Assembly: GCF_947487515.1 (NCBI RefSeq)
Contig: NZ_CANKWO010000005.1
Location: 1 to 64,000, forward strand
Direction: 5' to 3'
Length of the DNA stretch: 64,000 bases
Origin: an uncultured Litoreibacter sp.
GTDB lineage: Bacteria > Pseudomonadota > Alphaproteobacteria > Rhodobacterales > Rhodobacteraceae
The position numbers and the translations under genes are program-made. Each line of letters begins with the position of its first letter. Positions within the stretch are counted from its first letter, which is position 1. Positions 16,864-25,554 of the stretch are shown here, one piece after another. The notes beneath the pieces were generated by a model. It ran no database searches and had not been told where the DNA came from. It saw nothing but the letters and a program-made list of their open reading frames with translations.

Positions 16864-18701
16864 GCATAATACCTTGTTGGTGTGTCCGGAGCAATTTCGC
16901 GCTGACTTTCGATCTCAAGCACCTTCTCGGTGAATTTCCGTTGGGATCCGAAGTCCAACACGTAGTTCAATCGCGCCATACCGGCGGCTTTTCCGGTCTT
17001 GCTGCCGTCCTGACTGACGCGCTCAATGACCTGCTCCCATTCGCGGCGCGACTGGATGGTGTCCATAACGACCAAGATTGCCCCTTCTTGGTATTCCTCG
17101 CGCGAGTTGACGAAGGTTTCAGACAGGCGATATAGCACCATGCCTTTGGTTTCCGGCGGGCCAAAGGTCAAAATATCAGGACGTGCCTGAATACGGCGGG
17201 CGAAATCTTCCGCCTCTTGCGCGTCTTTAAACATTTCGGTCACTGCTCTCGCGGCTACTATGACGGCCCGACCGATGTCCATTGTAAGGCGTGCGGGGGC
17301 CAACAGAACAAAGAGAGCGAGGTCCTGAATCGCCTTAAAGGCCTTAGGGGCGATAAAGTTCAACTTGGCGAAATCATTCGCGACCAGTTGATGGAAAATA
17401 TACATGATAAAATCGGCAATGGTGTTGAGGCCAAGGGCAGCAGTGATCCCCCCCTTTGCGCCAACGCCAATCACCAATTGTGCGCCGCCGCGGACGTAGA
17501 TTTTGCCGGTGGGTTCGTAATACTCAATGTTGAATTCGGCCGAGGCACCGATACCAGCATTTGCCGCGATCGTGACGCCGACCTCAAACACCGTGGCCCA
17601 GCCGTGCCGACCGGATGACTGACGTTTTTCGGGGTTGTCCCATTCAAGCCCGCCTTTGACCTCGGCGGCGGCTTCGACGCCCGCAAAGGCCCCCGCGGCG
17701 ACACCGCCCTTGCCATTCGCATCAGACCCGCGGCCCATCACTTTGCCGTCGGCCTCGGGTTTATATTCGATGCCGACGTTGCCCATGATCGACGCGCCGA
17801 CCATTGCATCTGCGCTAATCTGTGCCTTGAAGCGAAAATAGCCGAAATCCAACTGGGTCTGGGAATTGCCCGTTTGTCCGTTGCTGGACCCGTCTCCGCC
17901 CAAATCCAGCAACGCATGCCAGCCGTCACGGTCAGGCAGGTAGCCGGTTAGCTCGGCCTTCGCCTCTGCAAGATTGGCGCGTGCATTGCCACCAAGACTT
18001 AGGCCATAGCTGTTTTCAGAGGGGTTATGGCCAAGGTTCACTTTGAAGCCTGCGTACCCGCGCATCAATTGGGCGCCGGCGGATAGATCGTAGTTATCGC
18101 CTGATTTAGACACCAAAAGGCTGTTGTTGATCCCATCCACCCATCGCGCGAAGCTGCCATCCCAAATTTTACTCAGCGAGCCCGAAACGTTGCCCTGAAT
18201 AAGCGTGCCTTCGGCCTGAACGCCCGATGCCAGATCGCTGGCCAGTTGTTCTTTGACGCCGGACAAGGCCGCGATCAAGGACGGCTTATCAAGTTGCTTT
18301 GGGTCGGTGTTGGAGCCAACCTGTCTGGGTTCCAAAAGCTGCGGGCGCACCTGATAGCTGCGCAGGTGATTGCGCATTTTGTCGGAGCGAATGTAGTTGT
18401 ACTTCCGGCTGCGCACGTTGAACACCTGCACCACATGTTTGGAGGTCAACGCCCCTGCGGGATCGATGTAGTCCTTCAGCATGTTTGCCAATGCGTCGTG
18501 GGGGTCTCCGGCTGTGTTGGCGTCAGGGGTGGCAGTTTGAAGGGCGTCGAATGCCGCCTCCATGGCCGTTATTTCTGCGTTGAGTTCCGCCAGCGCCTGG
18601 TCTCCGCCGAACAAAAGCACCACGCTGCTGCCAACGGCGGGGTCACCACAAGAAGGGACATAGAAGATTTCAATGTCTCCGCAATCCATGCAAATGCTCA
18701 T
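16860..18701 (-). CDS. Candidate T6SS effector, family not recognised
   Basis: 613 residues with no signal peptide and no enzyme motif I recognise. The N-terminal 20 residues hold three Cys (C4, C7, C18). Residues about 60-130 are helical and polar. Residues about 190-430 are Gly/Ala-rich and strand-like (YAGFKVNLGHN; GGVAAGAFAGVEAAAEVKGG; GGAQLVIGVGAKGGITAALG). Two hydrophobic stretches follow at about 435-455 and 475-505, then a charged helical tail. This pattern would suit a membrane-acting toxin, but that is a guess. Both neighbours overlap it by 4 bp: the DUF4123 adaptor upstream and the FGE-like gene downstream, with vgrG closing the operon. Gene order makes effector the best hypothesis. 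Confidence 0.6.
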   Translation of the reverse strand: MSICMDCGDIEIFYVPSCGDPAVGSSVVLLFGGDQALAELNAEITAMEAAFDALQTATPDANTAGDPHDALANMLKDYIDPAGALTSKHVVQVFNVRSRKYNYIRSDKMRNHLRSYQVRPQLLEPRQVGSNTDPKQLDKPSLIAALSGVKEQLASDLASGVQAEGTLIQGNVSGSLSKIWDGSFARWVDGINNSLLVSKSGDNYDLSAGAQLMRGYAGFKVNLGHNPSENSYGLSLGGNARANLAEAKAELTGYLPDRDGWHALLDLGGDGSSNGQTGNSQTQLDFGYFRFKAQISADAMVGASIMGNVGIEYKPEADGKVMGRGSDANGKGGVAAGAFAGVEAAAEVKGGLEWDNPEKRQSSGRHGWATVFEVGVTIAANAGIGASAEFNIEYYEPTGKIYVRGGAQLVIGVGAKGGITAALGLNTIADFIMYIFHQLVANDFAKLNFIAPKAFKAIQDLALFVLLAPARLTMDIGRAVIVAARAVTEMFKDAQEAEDFARRIQARPDILTFGPPETKGMVLYRLSETFVNSREEYQEGAILVVMDTIQSRREWEQVIERVSQDGSKTGKAAGMARLNYVLDFGSQRKFTEKVLEIESQREIAPDTPTRYYA

Positions 18702-19645
18702 GCGTCAATCCTTTCGAGCCCAAAGTGCTGGCGGGCCTTATATAAAATGAACCCCATAGAGAACTTGCCACTGGCGACAGTCTGCCAAAATGTGGCGTGC
18801 TCACTTGGGTTGATCTGCTTTAAGAGGTCAAATGCGCCAAGCAGATCAGTGTCATGGCTGAAATGATATGTTTGAAGCCGCACGGCGGTGTCGACAAAGG
18901 CCGCGTGGTCGGATTTCGGGATGTCATGCTCAACACATAGCTTACGCGCGTGACGATTGTACTCGACCAGCTGCATTGCGCGCCATTTGCGGCGGGTCAG
19001 CTTCATGCTTTCAGGGGCGACGTCCAGCGCCGGATCAACGGAGAGAACCTTGGCCGCCCATGTTTCCGGATGAGGTTGCTCAATCGCGACAATAGAATGC
19101 AAGGGTGCAAAGAAACCCGCTATTTCCCCGTCGGTGGCTTGACCAAGGAGCGCGGTCAAGAAATCCGGCTCGAAGAAGCGCAAGAAGTAGCTATCTCCTT
19201 GTTCGTCAACCAATTTGGTATACTTGCGGAAATGTGCTCGAAGGGTGGTCAGTGACTGATCCGAGCGAATGAGTATCCCGATCTGGCGGCGCCAGAAATG
19301 CCATGGGGCATCGGTGTCGGGGCTATCAGTTGCGGTCATCAAATCACGCAGCATTCTGCTGTCGGGCTGAAGCTCTACCAACCATGGCGACAGGTCACCC
19401 ATGTTGGCCATTGCTTCGCCGGAATAAAGACAGCTGTGTGGGAGATCTTGATTTTCAAGCATTTCGACAAGGCCAGTGGCCTGTGCGGCGTCGAGAACGG
19501 CATAGAGATGCGTTTGACCGGAATCAGACCCATGGTCACCCAACAGCGCGGGCAACAGCAAAGAGGGGACAGTGTCGGTGGACCCCAATTCTGGCGCGAG
19601 CGGGATCAAATCGACAATTGTGTCAATGATGAGTGATCGGGACAT
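18698..19645 (-). CDS. DUF4123 T6SS effector adaptor/chaperone
   Basis: 315 residues. The N-terminal domain of about 130 residues fits DUF4123 (LYAVLDAAQATGLVEMLEN; CLYSGEAMANMGDLSPWLVEL; W-rich segment WHFWRRQIGILIRS; LRFFEPDFLTALL). DUF4123 proteins (Tap/Tec) load a cognate effector onto VgrG. It is the first gene of the cargo operon and its stop overlaps the start of the 613-residue effector candidate by 4 bp, which points to that protein as the client. The C-terminal half (about 190-315) is helical and likely holds client specificity. Confidence 0.85.
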   Translation of the reverse strand: MSRSLIIDTIVDLIPLAPELGSTDTVPSLLLPALLGDHGSDSGQTHLYAVLDAAQATGLVEMLENQDLPHSCLYSGEAMANMGDLSPWLVELQPDSRMLRDLMTATDSPDTDAPWHFWRRQIGILIRSDQSLTTLRAHFRKYTKLVDEQGDSYFLRFFEPDFLTALLGQATDGEIAGFFAPLHSIVAIEQPHPETWAAKVLSVDPALDVAPESMKLTRRKWRAMQLVEYNRHARKLCVEHDIPKSDHAAFVDTAVRLQTYHFSHDTDLLGAFDLLKQINPSEHATFWQTVASGKFSMGFILYKARQHFGLERIDA

Positions 19646-19751
19646 ATATACGTTTCGACAGAAGTTCTAAAATTCTAATGCGCAGAGTGTAGAGCCAAAA
19701 CGACTTGTTTGGAAAGGAAAATTACGCCGCCGCCGCCAACAGCAAGGACCG

Positions 19752-19807
19752 ATTGCGCAATTGGCGGGGCAAGACCGGTGTTGAAAGGCCGGTCCTGCGT
19801 TAACGCA
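19752..19807. promoter_or_regulatory. Cluster of short palindromes between choV and the T6SS cargo operon
   Basis: The 187-bp gap holds a 10-bp palindrome ATTGCGCAAT (19752-19761), a hairpin GACCGG/CCGGTC with a 10-base loop (19773-19794) and a 12-bp palindrome TGCGTTAACGCA (19796-19807). They may end the choV transcript and regulate the DUF4123 operon promoter. No T tract follows the hairpin on either strand. Confidence 0.35.
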
Positions 19808-19832
19808 TTGGCGCATGCGGTTTGCCATTTGG

Positions 19833-20852
19833 CTAATCGCGCGGATTTACCAATTTCGCCAGAACCGTATCGCGGGTGACTTGGCCGATAAGCTCACCGT
19901 CACGAGTCACGCCCAGAACCGGTGTTTTGGCCATCTGATCCATAATCTCGGTCACCCCGACATCTGCATCAATGGTCATCTTGGGCGTGCCTTGTACAGG
20001 TTCCACCATATCGCGCGCGCATAGAACGCCAAGCGGGTTCATATGGGCCACGAAATCCGCGACATAGTCGTTTTGCGGATTGGTGAAGATGTCCTGAGGG
20101 GTGCCGCATTGAACGATCCGCCCCCCCTCCATGATTGCAATGCGGTTGCCGATTTTGAACGCCTCGTCGAGGTCGTGAGACACGAAAACGATCGTGCGCT
20201 TTAGCTTTTGTTGCAGCTCCAGCAATTCGTCCTGCAAGCGGGTCCGGATCAGGGGATCGAGCGCGGAGAAGGGCTCGTCCATCAACAAAATGGGGGCTTC
20301 GGTGACGAAGGCACGTGCAAGACCCACGCGCTGCTGCATGCCGCCCGATAACTCACCTACTTTGCGATCTGCATGCGGACGAAGGCCCACAAGATCAAGC
20401 TGGGTTTCGACCCTATCATTGCGCTCGGCGTGGGACATGCCGCCAAGCTCCAACCCAAGGCCCACGTTCTCGCGAACGCTGCGCCACGGGAGCAAACCGA
20501 ACTGTTGGAACACCATTGCAATCGTGCCCAAACGCAAGCGGCGCAGCGTCTTGGCGTCCGCATTGGTGATATCGACCATGGTGCCGTTGTCATTGACTTC
20601 GACATGACCGCGTTCAACCGGATTAAGGCCGTTTACAGCGCGTAATAGGGTCGATTTTCCCGATCCGGACAACCCCATGAGCACCAGAATTTCGCCCTCG
20701 GCCACGGTCAGCGAGCAGTCATGCACCCCCAGCACTTGGCCGGTTTCTGCCTGCACCTGTTCGCGGTCTTTGCCTTCGTCCATTGCAGGCAGGGCAGAGG
20801 CAGGTTTGTCACCGAATACAATCGAGACGTTTTTGAAATCAACGGCGGTCAT
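19833..20852 (-). CDS. choV: Choline ABC transporter ATP-binding protein
   Basis: 339 residues of the ProV/ChoV type. Walker A GLSGSGKST, signature LSGGMQQR, Walker B ILLMDEPFSALD and switch His (FVSHDLDEA) are all present. A C-terminal CBS-like part (about 275-339; MTIDADVGVTEIMDQM) is typical of osmoprotectant ATPases. The ATG overlaps the choW stop (TAATG). With choW and choX it energises uptake of choline or a related betaine across the inner membrane. Confidence 0.92.
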   Translation of the reverse strand: MTAVDFKNVSIVFGDKPASALPAMDEGKDREQVQAETGQVLGVHDCSLTVAEGEILVLMGLSGSGKSTLLRAVNGLNPVERGHVEVNDNGTMVDITNADAKTLRRLRLGTIAMVFQQFGLLPWRSVRENVGLGLELGGMSHAERNDRVETQLDLVGLRPHADRKVGELSGGMQQRVGLARAFVTEAPILLMDEPFSALDPLIRTRLQDELLELQQKLKRTIVFVSHDLDEAFKIGNRIAIMEGGRIVQCGTPQDIFTNPQNDYVADFVAHMNPLGVLCARDMVEPVQGTPKMTIDADVGVTEIMDQMAKTPVLGVTRDGELIGQVTRDTVLAKLVNPRD

Positions 20853-21682
20853 TAGTTGTCTACCCTCAGCATACGGTCGAGCATGATGGCCACGACAACG
20901 ATCACAAATCCCGCCTCAAATCCTAGGGCGGGGTTCACTTGGTTCAGCGCCCGCACAACCGGCACGCCAAGGCCGTCGGCCCCCACAAGGGCGGCGATGA
21001 CGACCATGGAGAGCGACAGCATGATGGTCTGGTTCAGCCCCGCCATGATTTGGGGCAGGGCATAGGGCAGTTCGACCTTCCACAGAGTTTGACGGGGCGT
21101 CGCACCAAAGGCTTGGGCGGCTTCTAGCAGCGGTTTCGGTGTGGAAGACACGCCCAGATGTGTAAGCCGGATCGGGGCTGGCAACACAAAGATCACGGTC
21201 GCGATCAGCCCCGGCACCATGCCGATACCAAAGAACACGATGGCGGGGATCAGATAGACGAATGTGGGCAAGGTTTGCATCAGATCAAGCACGGGGCGCA
21301 TCGCTGCGAACAAACGCGGGCGGTGCGCGGCGGCGATGCCGATGGGCATTCCAACAGCCATACAAACCACACAAGCAGATAGCACCAAAGTCAGGCTTTC
21401 GGTTGTCTCCTCCCAATAGTCTTGGTTGAGGATGAACAAAAACCCGAGAAAGACGAAGAGGCAGGTTTTCCAACTGCGTTGCAGCACCCATGTCAAAGCG
21501 ACAAAGCCTGCGATCGTGACCAGCGGATGCGGGCTTTGCAACACCCACAAAATGGCCTCGATCAGGGTTTCCATCACAGCAGAAAGCGCGTCGAAGAAAG
21601 GTTCACCTGCGTCCTTGAGCCATTCGAATATGGACTTCGCAGTTTTACCGATGGGAATCTTATTGTCTGTCAGCCAGTCCAT
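20852..21682 (-). CDS. choW: Choline ABC transporter permease
   Basis: 276 residues with six to seven membrane segments (for example about 48-64, 67-84, 96-118, 138-160, 210-235, 255-272). The EAA loop is at about 190-205 (EAAQAFGATPRQTLWKVELP). It belongs to the ProW/OpuAB permease family and has GGAAAG-like GGAAAG before the ATG. It lies between choX and choV; the choX transcript passes a hairpin before reaching it, which would keep permease levels below those of the binding protein. Confidence 0.92.
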   Translation of the reverse strand: MDWLTDNKIPIGKTAKSIFEWLKDAGEPFFDALSAVMETLIEAILWVLQSPHPLVTIAGFVALTWVLQRSWKTCLFVFLGFLFILNQDYWEETTESLTLVLSACVVCMAVGMPIGIAAAHRPRLFAAMRPVLDLMQTLPTFVYLIPAIVFFGIGMVPGLIATVIFVLPAPIRLTHLGVSSTPKPLLEAAQAFGATPRQTLWKVELPYALPQIMAGLNQTIMLSLSMVVIAALVGADGLGVPVVRALNQVNPALGFEAGFVIVVVAIMLDRMLRVDN

Positions 21683-21763
21683 GGGGATCTTTCCAAATGA
21701 GATGAATGATCATCGGGTGTCATAGGGCAAATGTGAAGAGATTTCGCGTCAGCCCATCGCATG

Positions 21764-21791
21764 AAAAAGCCCGAGCGCTCCGCGCCCGGGC
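21764..21791 (-). terminator. Attenuating terminator between choX and choW
   Basis: On the minus strand a 9-bp stem GCCCGGGCG/CGCTCGGGC (one G-T pair) is followed directly by TTTTT. It lies just after the choX stop and upstream of choW in the same operon, the classic arrangement that gives excess binding protein. Confidence 0.75.
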
Positions 21792-21818
21792 CAGAATGTT
21801 GTATTGCCTCAGCCGAAC

Positions 21819-22745
21819 CTACAGGCCCAAGGCCGATTTGGCCGCGGCCACCGCGTCGCCGCCGTCTTTGGTTGTCACGCCATCAAGCCAACCCATGATG
21901 GCTTCGGGGTTTGCCTTCATCCATGCAGTTGCTGCGTCGTCCGCGTCTTCACCATCGTTCAGGATCGCCCCCATGATTTCGTTTTCCATGGCGAGTGTGA
22001 ACTTCAGGTTGCCCAAAAACGCACCCACGTTCGGGCAGTCCTCTGACAGGCCTTTGCGGGTGTTGGTGTAGATGGTTGCCCCGCCCAGATCAGGCCCGAA
22101 GAACTCGTCGCCTCCGGTCAGATAACCCATGTCGAAGTTGGCGTTCATCGGGTGCGGCTCCCAACCCAAGAAGATCACCGGTTCCCCTTTTTTGGTGGCG
22201 CGTTCAACTTGGGCAAGCATGCCTTGCTCGGAGGATTCGACGACTTCGAAGTCCTTCAGGCCGAAGCTGTCGCCGTCGATCATCGACTGGATCAACCGGT
22301 TGCCGTCATTGCCCGGCTCGATGCCGTAGATTTTGCCATCGAGTTCCTCGGCTTTGCCCGCGATGTCAGCGAAGCTTGCGATGCCCATGTCTTTGGCGAC
22401 GGAATTCACCGCCAATGTGTATTTCGCACCTTCGAGGTTTTCGCGCACGGTCACCACGGTGCCTGCTTCGCGGTAGGCCGCGATATCGCCTTCCATAGTC
22501 GGCATCCAGTTGCCGAGGAACACGTCAATATCGCCTTCGGCCATAGAGGTATAAGTCACCGGAACCGACAGCAGCTTGATGTCGGTTTTGTAGCCGAGCG
22601 CGTCCAGCAGTACTGTCGTCGCCGCAGTGGTGGCGGTAATATCGGTCCAGCCAACGTCAGAGAATGTGATCTCATCGCAGGCAGCGAAAGCGGGGCCAGC
22701 AACGGCGGCAATCGCAATCGCGGATAGGGTGGTTTTGATGGACAT
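21819..22745 (-). CDS. choX: Choline-binding periplasmic protein
   Basis: 308 residues from ATG 22745, which has GGGAG 8 bases upstream; an in-frame codon 18 residues earlier lacks this. Signal peptide MSIKTTLSAIAIAAVAGPAFA. The mature protein is an OpuAC/ChoX type binding protein (SDVGWTDITATTA; FLGNWMPTM; IYGIEPGNDGNRLI; EPVIFLGWEPHPMN), whose Trp residues form the aromatic box for quaternary amines. The family can bind choline, acetylcholine or betaine; choline is the most likely substrate given the choXWV order. Divergent from the ribokinase gene. Confidence 0.9.
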   Translation of the reverse strand: MSIKTTLSAIAIAAVAGPAFAACDEITFSDVGWTDITATTAATTVLLDALGYKTDIKLLSVPVTYTSMAEGDIDVFLGNWMPTMEGDIAAYREAGTVVTVRENLEGAKYTLAVNSVAKDMGIASFADIAGKAEELDGKIYGIEPGNDGNRLIQSMIDGDSFGLKDFEVVESSEQGMLAQVERATKKGEPVIFLGWEPHPMNANFDMGYLTGGDEFFGPDLGGATIYTNTRKGLSEDCPNVGAFLGNLKFTLAMENEIMGAILNDGEDADDAATAWMKANPEAIMGWLDGVTTKDGGDAVAAAKSALGL

Positions 22746-22832
22746 TTGATCGTCTCCCAGTTCATGTTCTTGATTGCGAGCAGGGTATACGGCCTGCACG
22801 AAGTGTAAAGCTGGAACTAGAGCAGAGGTGAT

Positions 22833-23738
22833 ATGGGCAAAGTAGCGGTCTTGGGAATTTTTGTAGCGGATGCGGCGTTCAGGGCGGATCGCTTGCCAGT
22901 CATTGGGGAGACCATTTTAGGCAACTCCTTTGCGCTTGGACCAGGTGGAAAAGGCTCTAATCAGGCGGTGGCGGCGGGAAAGATGGGCGCAGAGGTTGCG
23001 TTTATCTCTGCGCTTGGGGCGGATGCATTTGCGCAGATGGCGCGCGACATGTGGGCCGAGGCAGGGGTAACGCCTGTCATCCGCGAGATAGCCGACAGCT
23101 ACACCGGAGCAGCCTTCATCTATGTGGATGAGACGTCCGGCGACAACGCGATTATTGTATCCCCCGGAGCAGCAGGCCTAATTGGTGTGTCTGACATCGA
23201 ACGCGCCCGCGAAGAAATCGAAAATGCGGATGTGTTTATGACCCAGCTAGAGCAGCCCATGGCCGCGGCCTTTGAAGGTTTACGCATGGCGCGTTTGGCG
23301 GGGGTGACGACCGTGTTAAACCCTGCGCCTGCCGCCGAGATTTCGCAAGAAATGCTGGAACTTTGCGATTATATCACCCCGAATGAGACCGAAACCGAGG
23401 CCCTGACCGGAGTTGCGGTAACGGATGAATCCACAGCCCGAAAAGCGGCCTCTGTGTTGAAGGGCTTAGGGGTTGGTGTTCCGATTATCACCATGGGCGC
23501 GCAGGGGGTTTATCTGGATGGGCATGGAATGGTGCCTGCGGCCAAACTGGGAAAAGTGGTTGAAACCACGGGGGCAGGAGACGCGTTCAATGGCGGCTTT
23601 GCAAGTGCGTTGGCGCGGGGGCTGTCCCCGCTACAAGCGGCACAATTCGGATGTGTCGTTGCGGGAATTTCGGTGACGCGTTCCGGTGCCGCTGCATCGA
23701 TGCCAACGCGGGCCGAGGTGGACGCGCAATTGAGTTAA
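22833..23738 (+). CDS. rbsK: Ribokinase (PfkB family)
   Basis: 301 residues; AGAGGTG precedes the ATG. PfkB signatures: GPGGKGSNQAVAAG at about residues 36-49 and ATTGAGDAFNGGF-type motif TTGAGDAFNGGF near 248-259, with the catalytic Asp. NPAPA and TPNETETEALTG support ribokinase rather than fructokinase. It phosphorylates ribose with ATP. No ribose transporter is next to it. Its TAA overlaps the TAA of the converging small membrane-protein gene through a TTAA palindrome. Confidence 0.85.
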   Translation: MGKVAVLGIFVADAAFRADRLPVIGETILGNSFALGPGGKGSNQAVAAGKMGAEVAFISALGADAFAQMARDMWAEAGVTPVIREIADSYTGAAFIYVDETSGDNAIIVSPGAAGLIGVSDIERAREEIENADVFMTQLEQPMAAAFEGLRMARLAGVTTVLNPAPAAEISQEMLELCDYITPNETETEALTGVAVTDESTARKAASVLKGLGVGVPIITMGAQGVYLDGHGMVPAAKLGKVVETTGAGDAFNGGFASALARGLSPLQAAQFGCVVAGISVTRSGAAASMPTRAEVDAQLS

Positions 23739-24079
23739 TAGTCTACCGGTTCAAGTTGCCTGAGACTTTGGCGGGTTCGTGTGTGCAGCGCGCTTAGGCT
23801 ATTGGGGTTCTCGCGGTCAAGCGTCAGCGGGACAGGCACCATGCCCGGAAAGACAGCGATGTAGAACTCCAGCAAAACAACGCTGCCCTCCTCGCTTAGC
23901 TTTTGCAGAAATGTTGGCTCCGCGTAGGAATGACCAACTGGCTTTGGCAGTTGCGGGGCATTGGCGATTTCCTGTTCGGAGGCATGGAGTCGCGCGAAGG
24001 ATATCCCCAGAACGACACAAAAGATGAGTAAGGGGATATGGCTCACGACCGCCCAGAGAAGTGAAAGGAAATATTTCAC
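23735..24079 (-). CDS. Small single-pass membrane protein, unknown
   Basis: 114 residues from GTG 24079, which overlaps the stop of the preceding gene (GTGA) and has GGAAGG just upstream; an earlier TTG start at 24118 is less likely. The first 30 residues form one membrane segment (FLSLLWAVVSHIPLLIFCVVLGISFA), followed by an extracytoplasmic part with the Pro-rich NAPQLPKPVG. No family recognised. Coupled to the next gene upstream, so the two may form a complex. Confidence 0.55.
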   Translation of the reverse strand: MKYFLSLLWAVVSHIPLLIFCVVLGISFARLHASEQEIANAPQLPKPVGHSYAEPTFLQKLSEEGSVVLLEFYIAVFPGMVPVPLTLDRENPNSLSALHTRTRQSLRQLEPVDY

Positions 24080-24444
24080 GGACCTTCCAGGCCCATTTTG
24101 GACGTTATGTTTGCCCAAAATTCGATCTCGCGGGTGGCCGCTTCCACGCTGTGCGGGGCCGGAGCGCGTGACAGGGCCGTGCGGTTATGCAGGTCCTTCA
24201 GGCCGTTTTTCGGCTTTTCCTCTTTGCCTGTGAAATTGGCCCAGAACAGCTTTGCGCTGTCGAGGAAGCTTGGCTCGCCTATTCCGGGGCGGGAAATGTC
24301 GCGGCCAGAATCGGAGACAAATTTCGGACCGGGGGCCGCACCGGCAGGGGCGATCATGGTCGTGTGATACGAGTGTCCAAGTACAACGAAAGCCCCTAAC
24401 ATGAGGGCGGTGCCCAATATTCTAATAAGTTTAAGAATGCGCAT
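24076..24444 (-). CDS. Small exported protein, unknown
   Basis: 122 residues. ATG 24444 is chosen because CAGGA lies 8 bases upstream; an ATG three codons earlier sits directly on that site. N-terminal signal/anchor segment (LIRILGTALMLGAFVVLGHSY), then a polar region of about 95 residues with no recognised motif. Pairs with the downstream single-pass membrane protein by a 4-bp stop/start overlap. Confidence 0.55.
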   Translation of the reverse strand: MRILKLIRILGTALMLGAFVVLGHSYHTTMIAPAGAAPGPKFVSDSGRDISRPGIGEPSFLDSAKLFWANFTGKEEKPKNGLKDLHNRTALSRAPAPHSVEAATREIEFWANITSKMGLEGP

Positions 24445-24541
24445 AGGTTTCATCCTGAGGAATTTTAATCCCTCTGAAATGAACGGTCACTGTGACCAAT
24501 TCATGACCTCACTTTGGTGAGAATTTGAAACCTTCAAGCGC

Positions 24542-24931
24542 CTATTTAGACGGGGGCAGTGGACGCTTTATGCCGGAATCCTTGATCGCGACGAAGGTGA
24601 AATCACCTTCCGTCACCATCACAAGTTCTTCGGTACGTTGGCGGCGCACCCATGTCTCAACATGCATGGTCAGAGACGTATTCCCAGTTTTGACGATCTG
24701 GGTGTAGACCGACACCAAATCCCCCACAAGAATTGGGGCGTGGAAGCGCATGGCCTCAATGGCGACGGTGGCCACACGGCCCTGAGCGCGTTGCTGCGCA
24801 GTCGTACCGGCGGCGATGTCCATCTGGGAAATCACCCACCCCCCGAAGATATCTCCGCCAGAGTTTGTGTCCTTGGGAAAGGCCACCGTTTGCAGAGTGA
24901 GTTCACCTTCGGGGAGCAGTTGCTGTGTCAT
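24542..24931 (-). CDS. Acyl-CoA thioesterase, YciA-like hotdog protein
   Basis: 129 residues. ATG 24931 overlaps the scoB stop (TGATG); the longer open frame upstream lies within scoB. Hotdog-fold signatures of the BFIT/YciA type are clear: FPKDTNSGGDIFGGWVISQMD with the catalytic Asp/Asn region, and MRFHAPILVGDLVSVYTQIV. It hydrolyses acyl-CoA to free acid and CoA. Coupling to a CoA-transferase suggests a role in ketoacid/short-chain acyl-CoA turnover. Confidence 0.85.
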   Translation of the reverse strand: MTQQLLPEGELTLQTVAFPKDTNSGGDIFGGWVISQMDIAAGTTAQQRAQGRVATVAIEAMRFHAPILVGDLVSVYTQIVKTGNTSLTMHVETWVRRQRTEELVMVTEGDFTFVAIKDSGIKRPLPPSK

Positions 24932-25554
24932 CAGACGATCTTCGCTTCGGTTGCGGCCTTGAGTTCTTCTTCGGACACACCTTCCGCGCATTCGACGATT
25001 TTCAAGCCGCCTTCGACCACATCCAGCACACCCAGATTGGTGATGATGCGGTCGACGACTTTTTGACCGGTCAACGGCAGAGTGCATTCTTTCAAAAGCT
25101 TGCTTTCGCCGTGTTTGTTGGTGTGATCCATGACCACAACCACACGGCCAACACCGGCCACCAGATCCATCGCACCGCCCATGCCTTTGACCAGCTTGCC
25201 CGGGATCATCCAGTTGGCGAGGTCGCCGTTTTCGGCCACTTCCATAGCGCCCAAAATCGCCATAGCGATCTTGCCACCACGGATCATTCCAAAGCTTTGC
25301 GAGCTGTCGAAATAAGCGGTTTGAGGCAGCTCGGTGATGGTTTGCTTACCGGCGTTGATCAGATCAGCGTCGATGTCTTCCTCAAGCGGGAAGGGGCCCA
25401 TGCCCAACATGCCGTTTTCGGATTGCAGCGTCACTTCCACACCCTCGGGGATGTAGTTGGACACCAGCGTCGGGATGCCGATGCCGAGGTTCACATAGGT
25501 GCCGTCTTGCAGCTCTTGAGCGGCCCGTTCGGCCATTTGGTTACGATCCCACAT
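24931..25554 (-). CDS. scoB: 3-oxoacid CoA-transferase subunit B
   Basis: 207 residues, the usual length. The catalytic Glu is in [10 protein letters not shown] (about residues 45-54), which forms the glutamyl-CoA intermediate. [13 protein letters not shown] and [19 protein letters not shown] are typical of the beta subunit. ATG overlaps the scoA stop (TAATG). With scoA it moves CoA from succinyl-CoA to acetoacetate, feeding ketone bodies or PHB breakdown products into acetyl-CoA. Confidence 0.9.
   Translation of the reverse strand: MWDRNQMAERAAQELQDGTYVNLGIGIPTLVSNYIPEGVEVTLQSENGMLGMGPFPLEEDIDADLINAGKQTITELPQTAYFDSSQSFGMIRGGKIAMAILGAMEVAENGDLANWMIPGKLVKGMGGAMDLVAGVGRVVVVMDHTNKHGESKLLKECTLPLTGQKVVDRIITNLGVLDVVEGGLKIVECAEGVSEEELKAATEAKIV

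Noticed and set aside
19773-19794. Rho-independent terminator after choV
   Set aside because: The hairpin GACCGG/CCGGTC is only 6 bp with a 10-base loop and no T run on either strand; reported only as part of a palindrome cluster.
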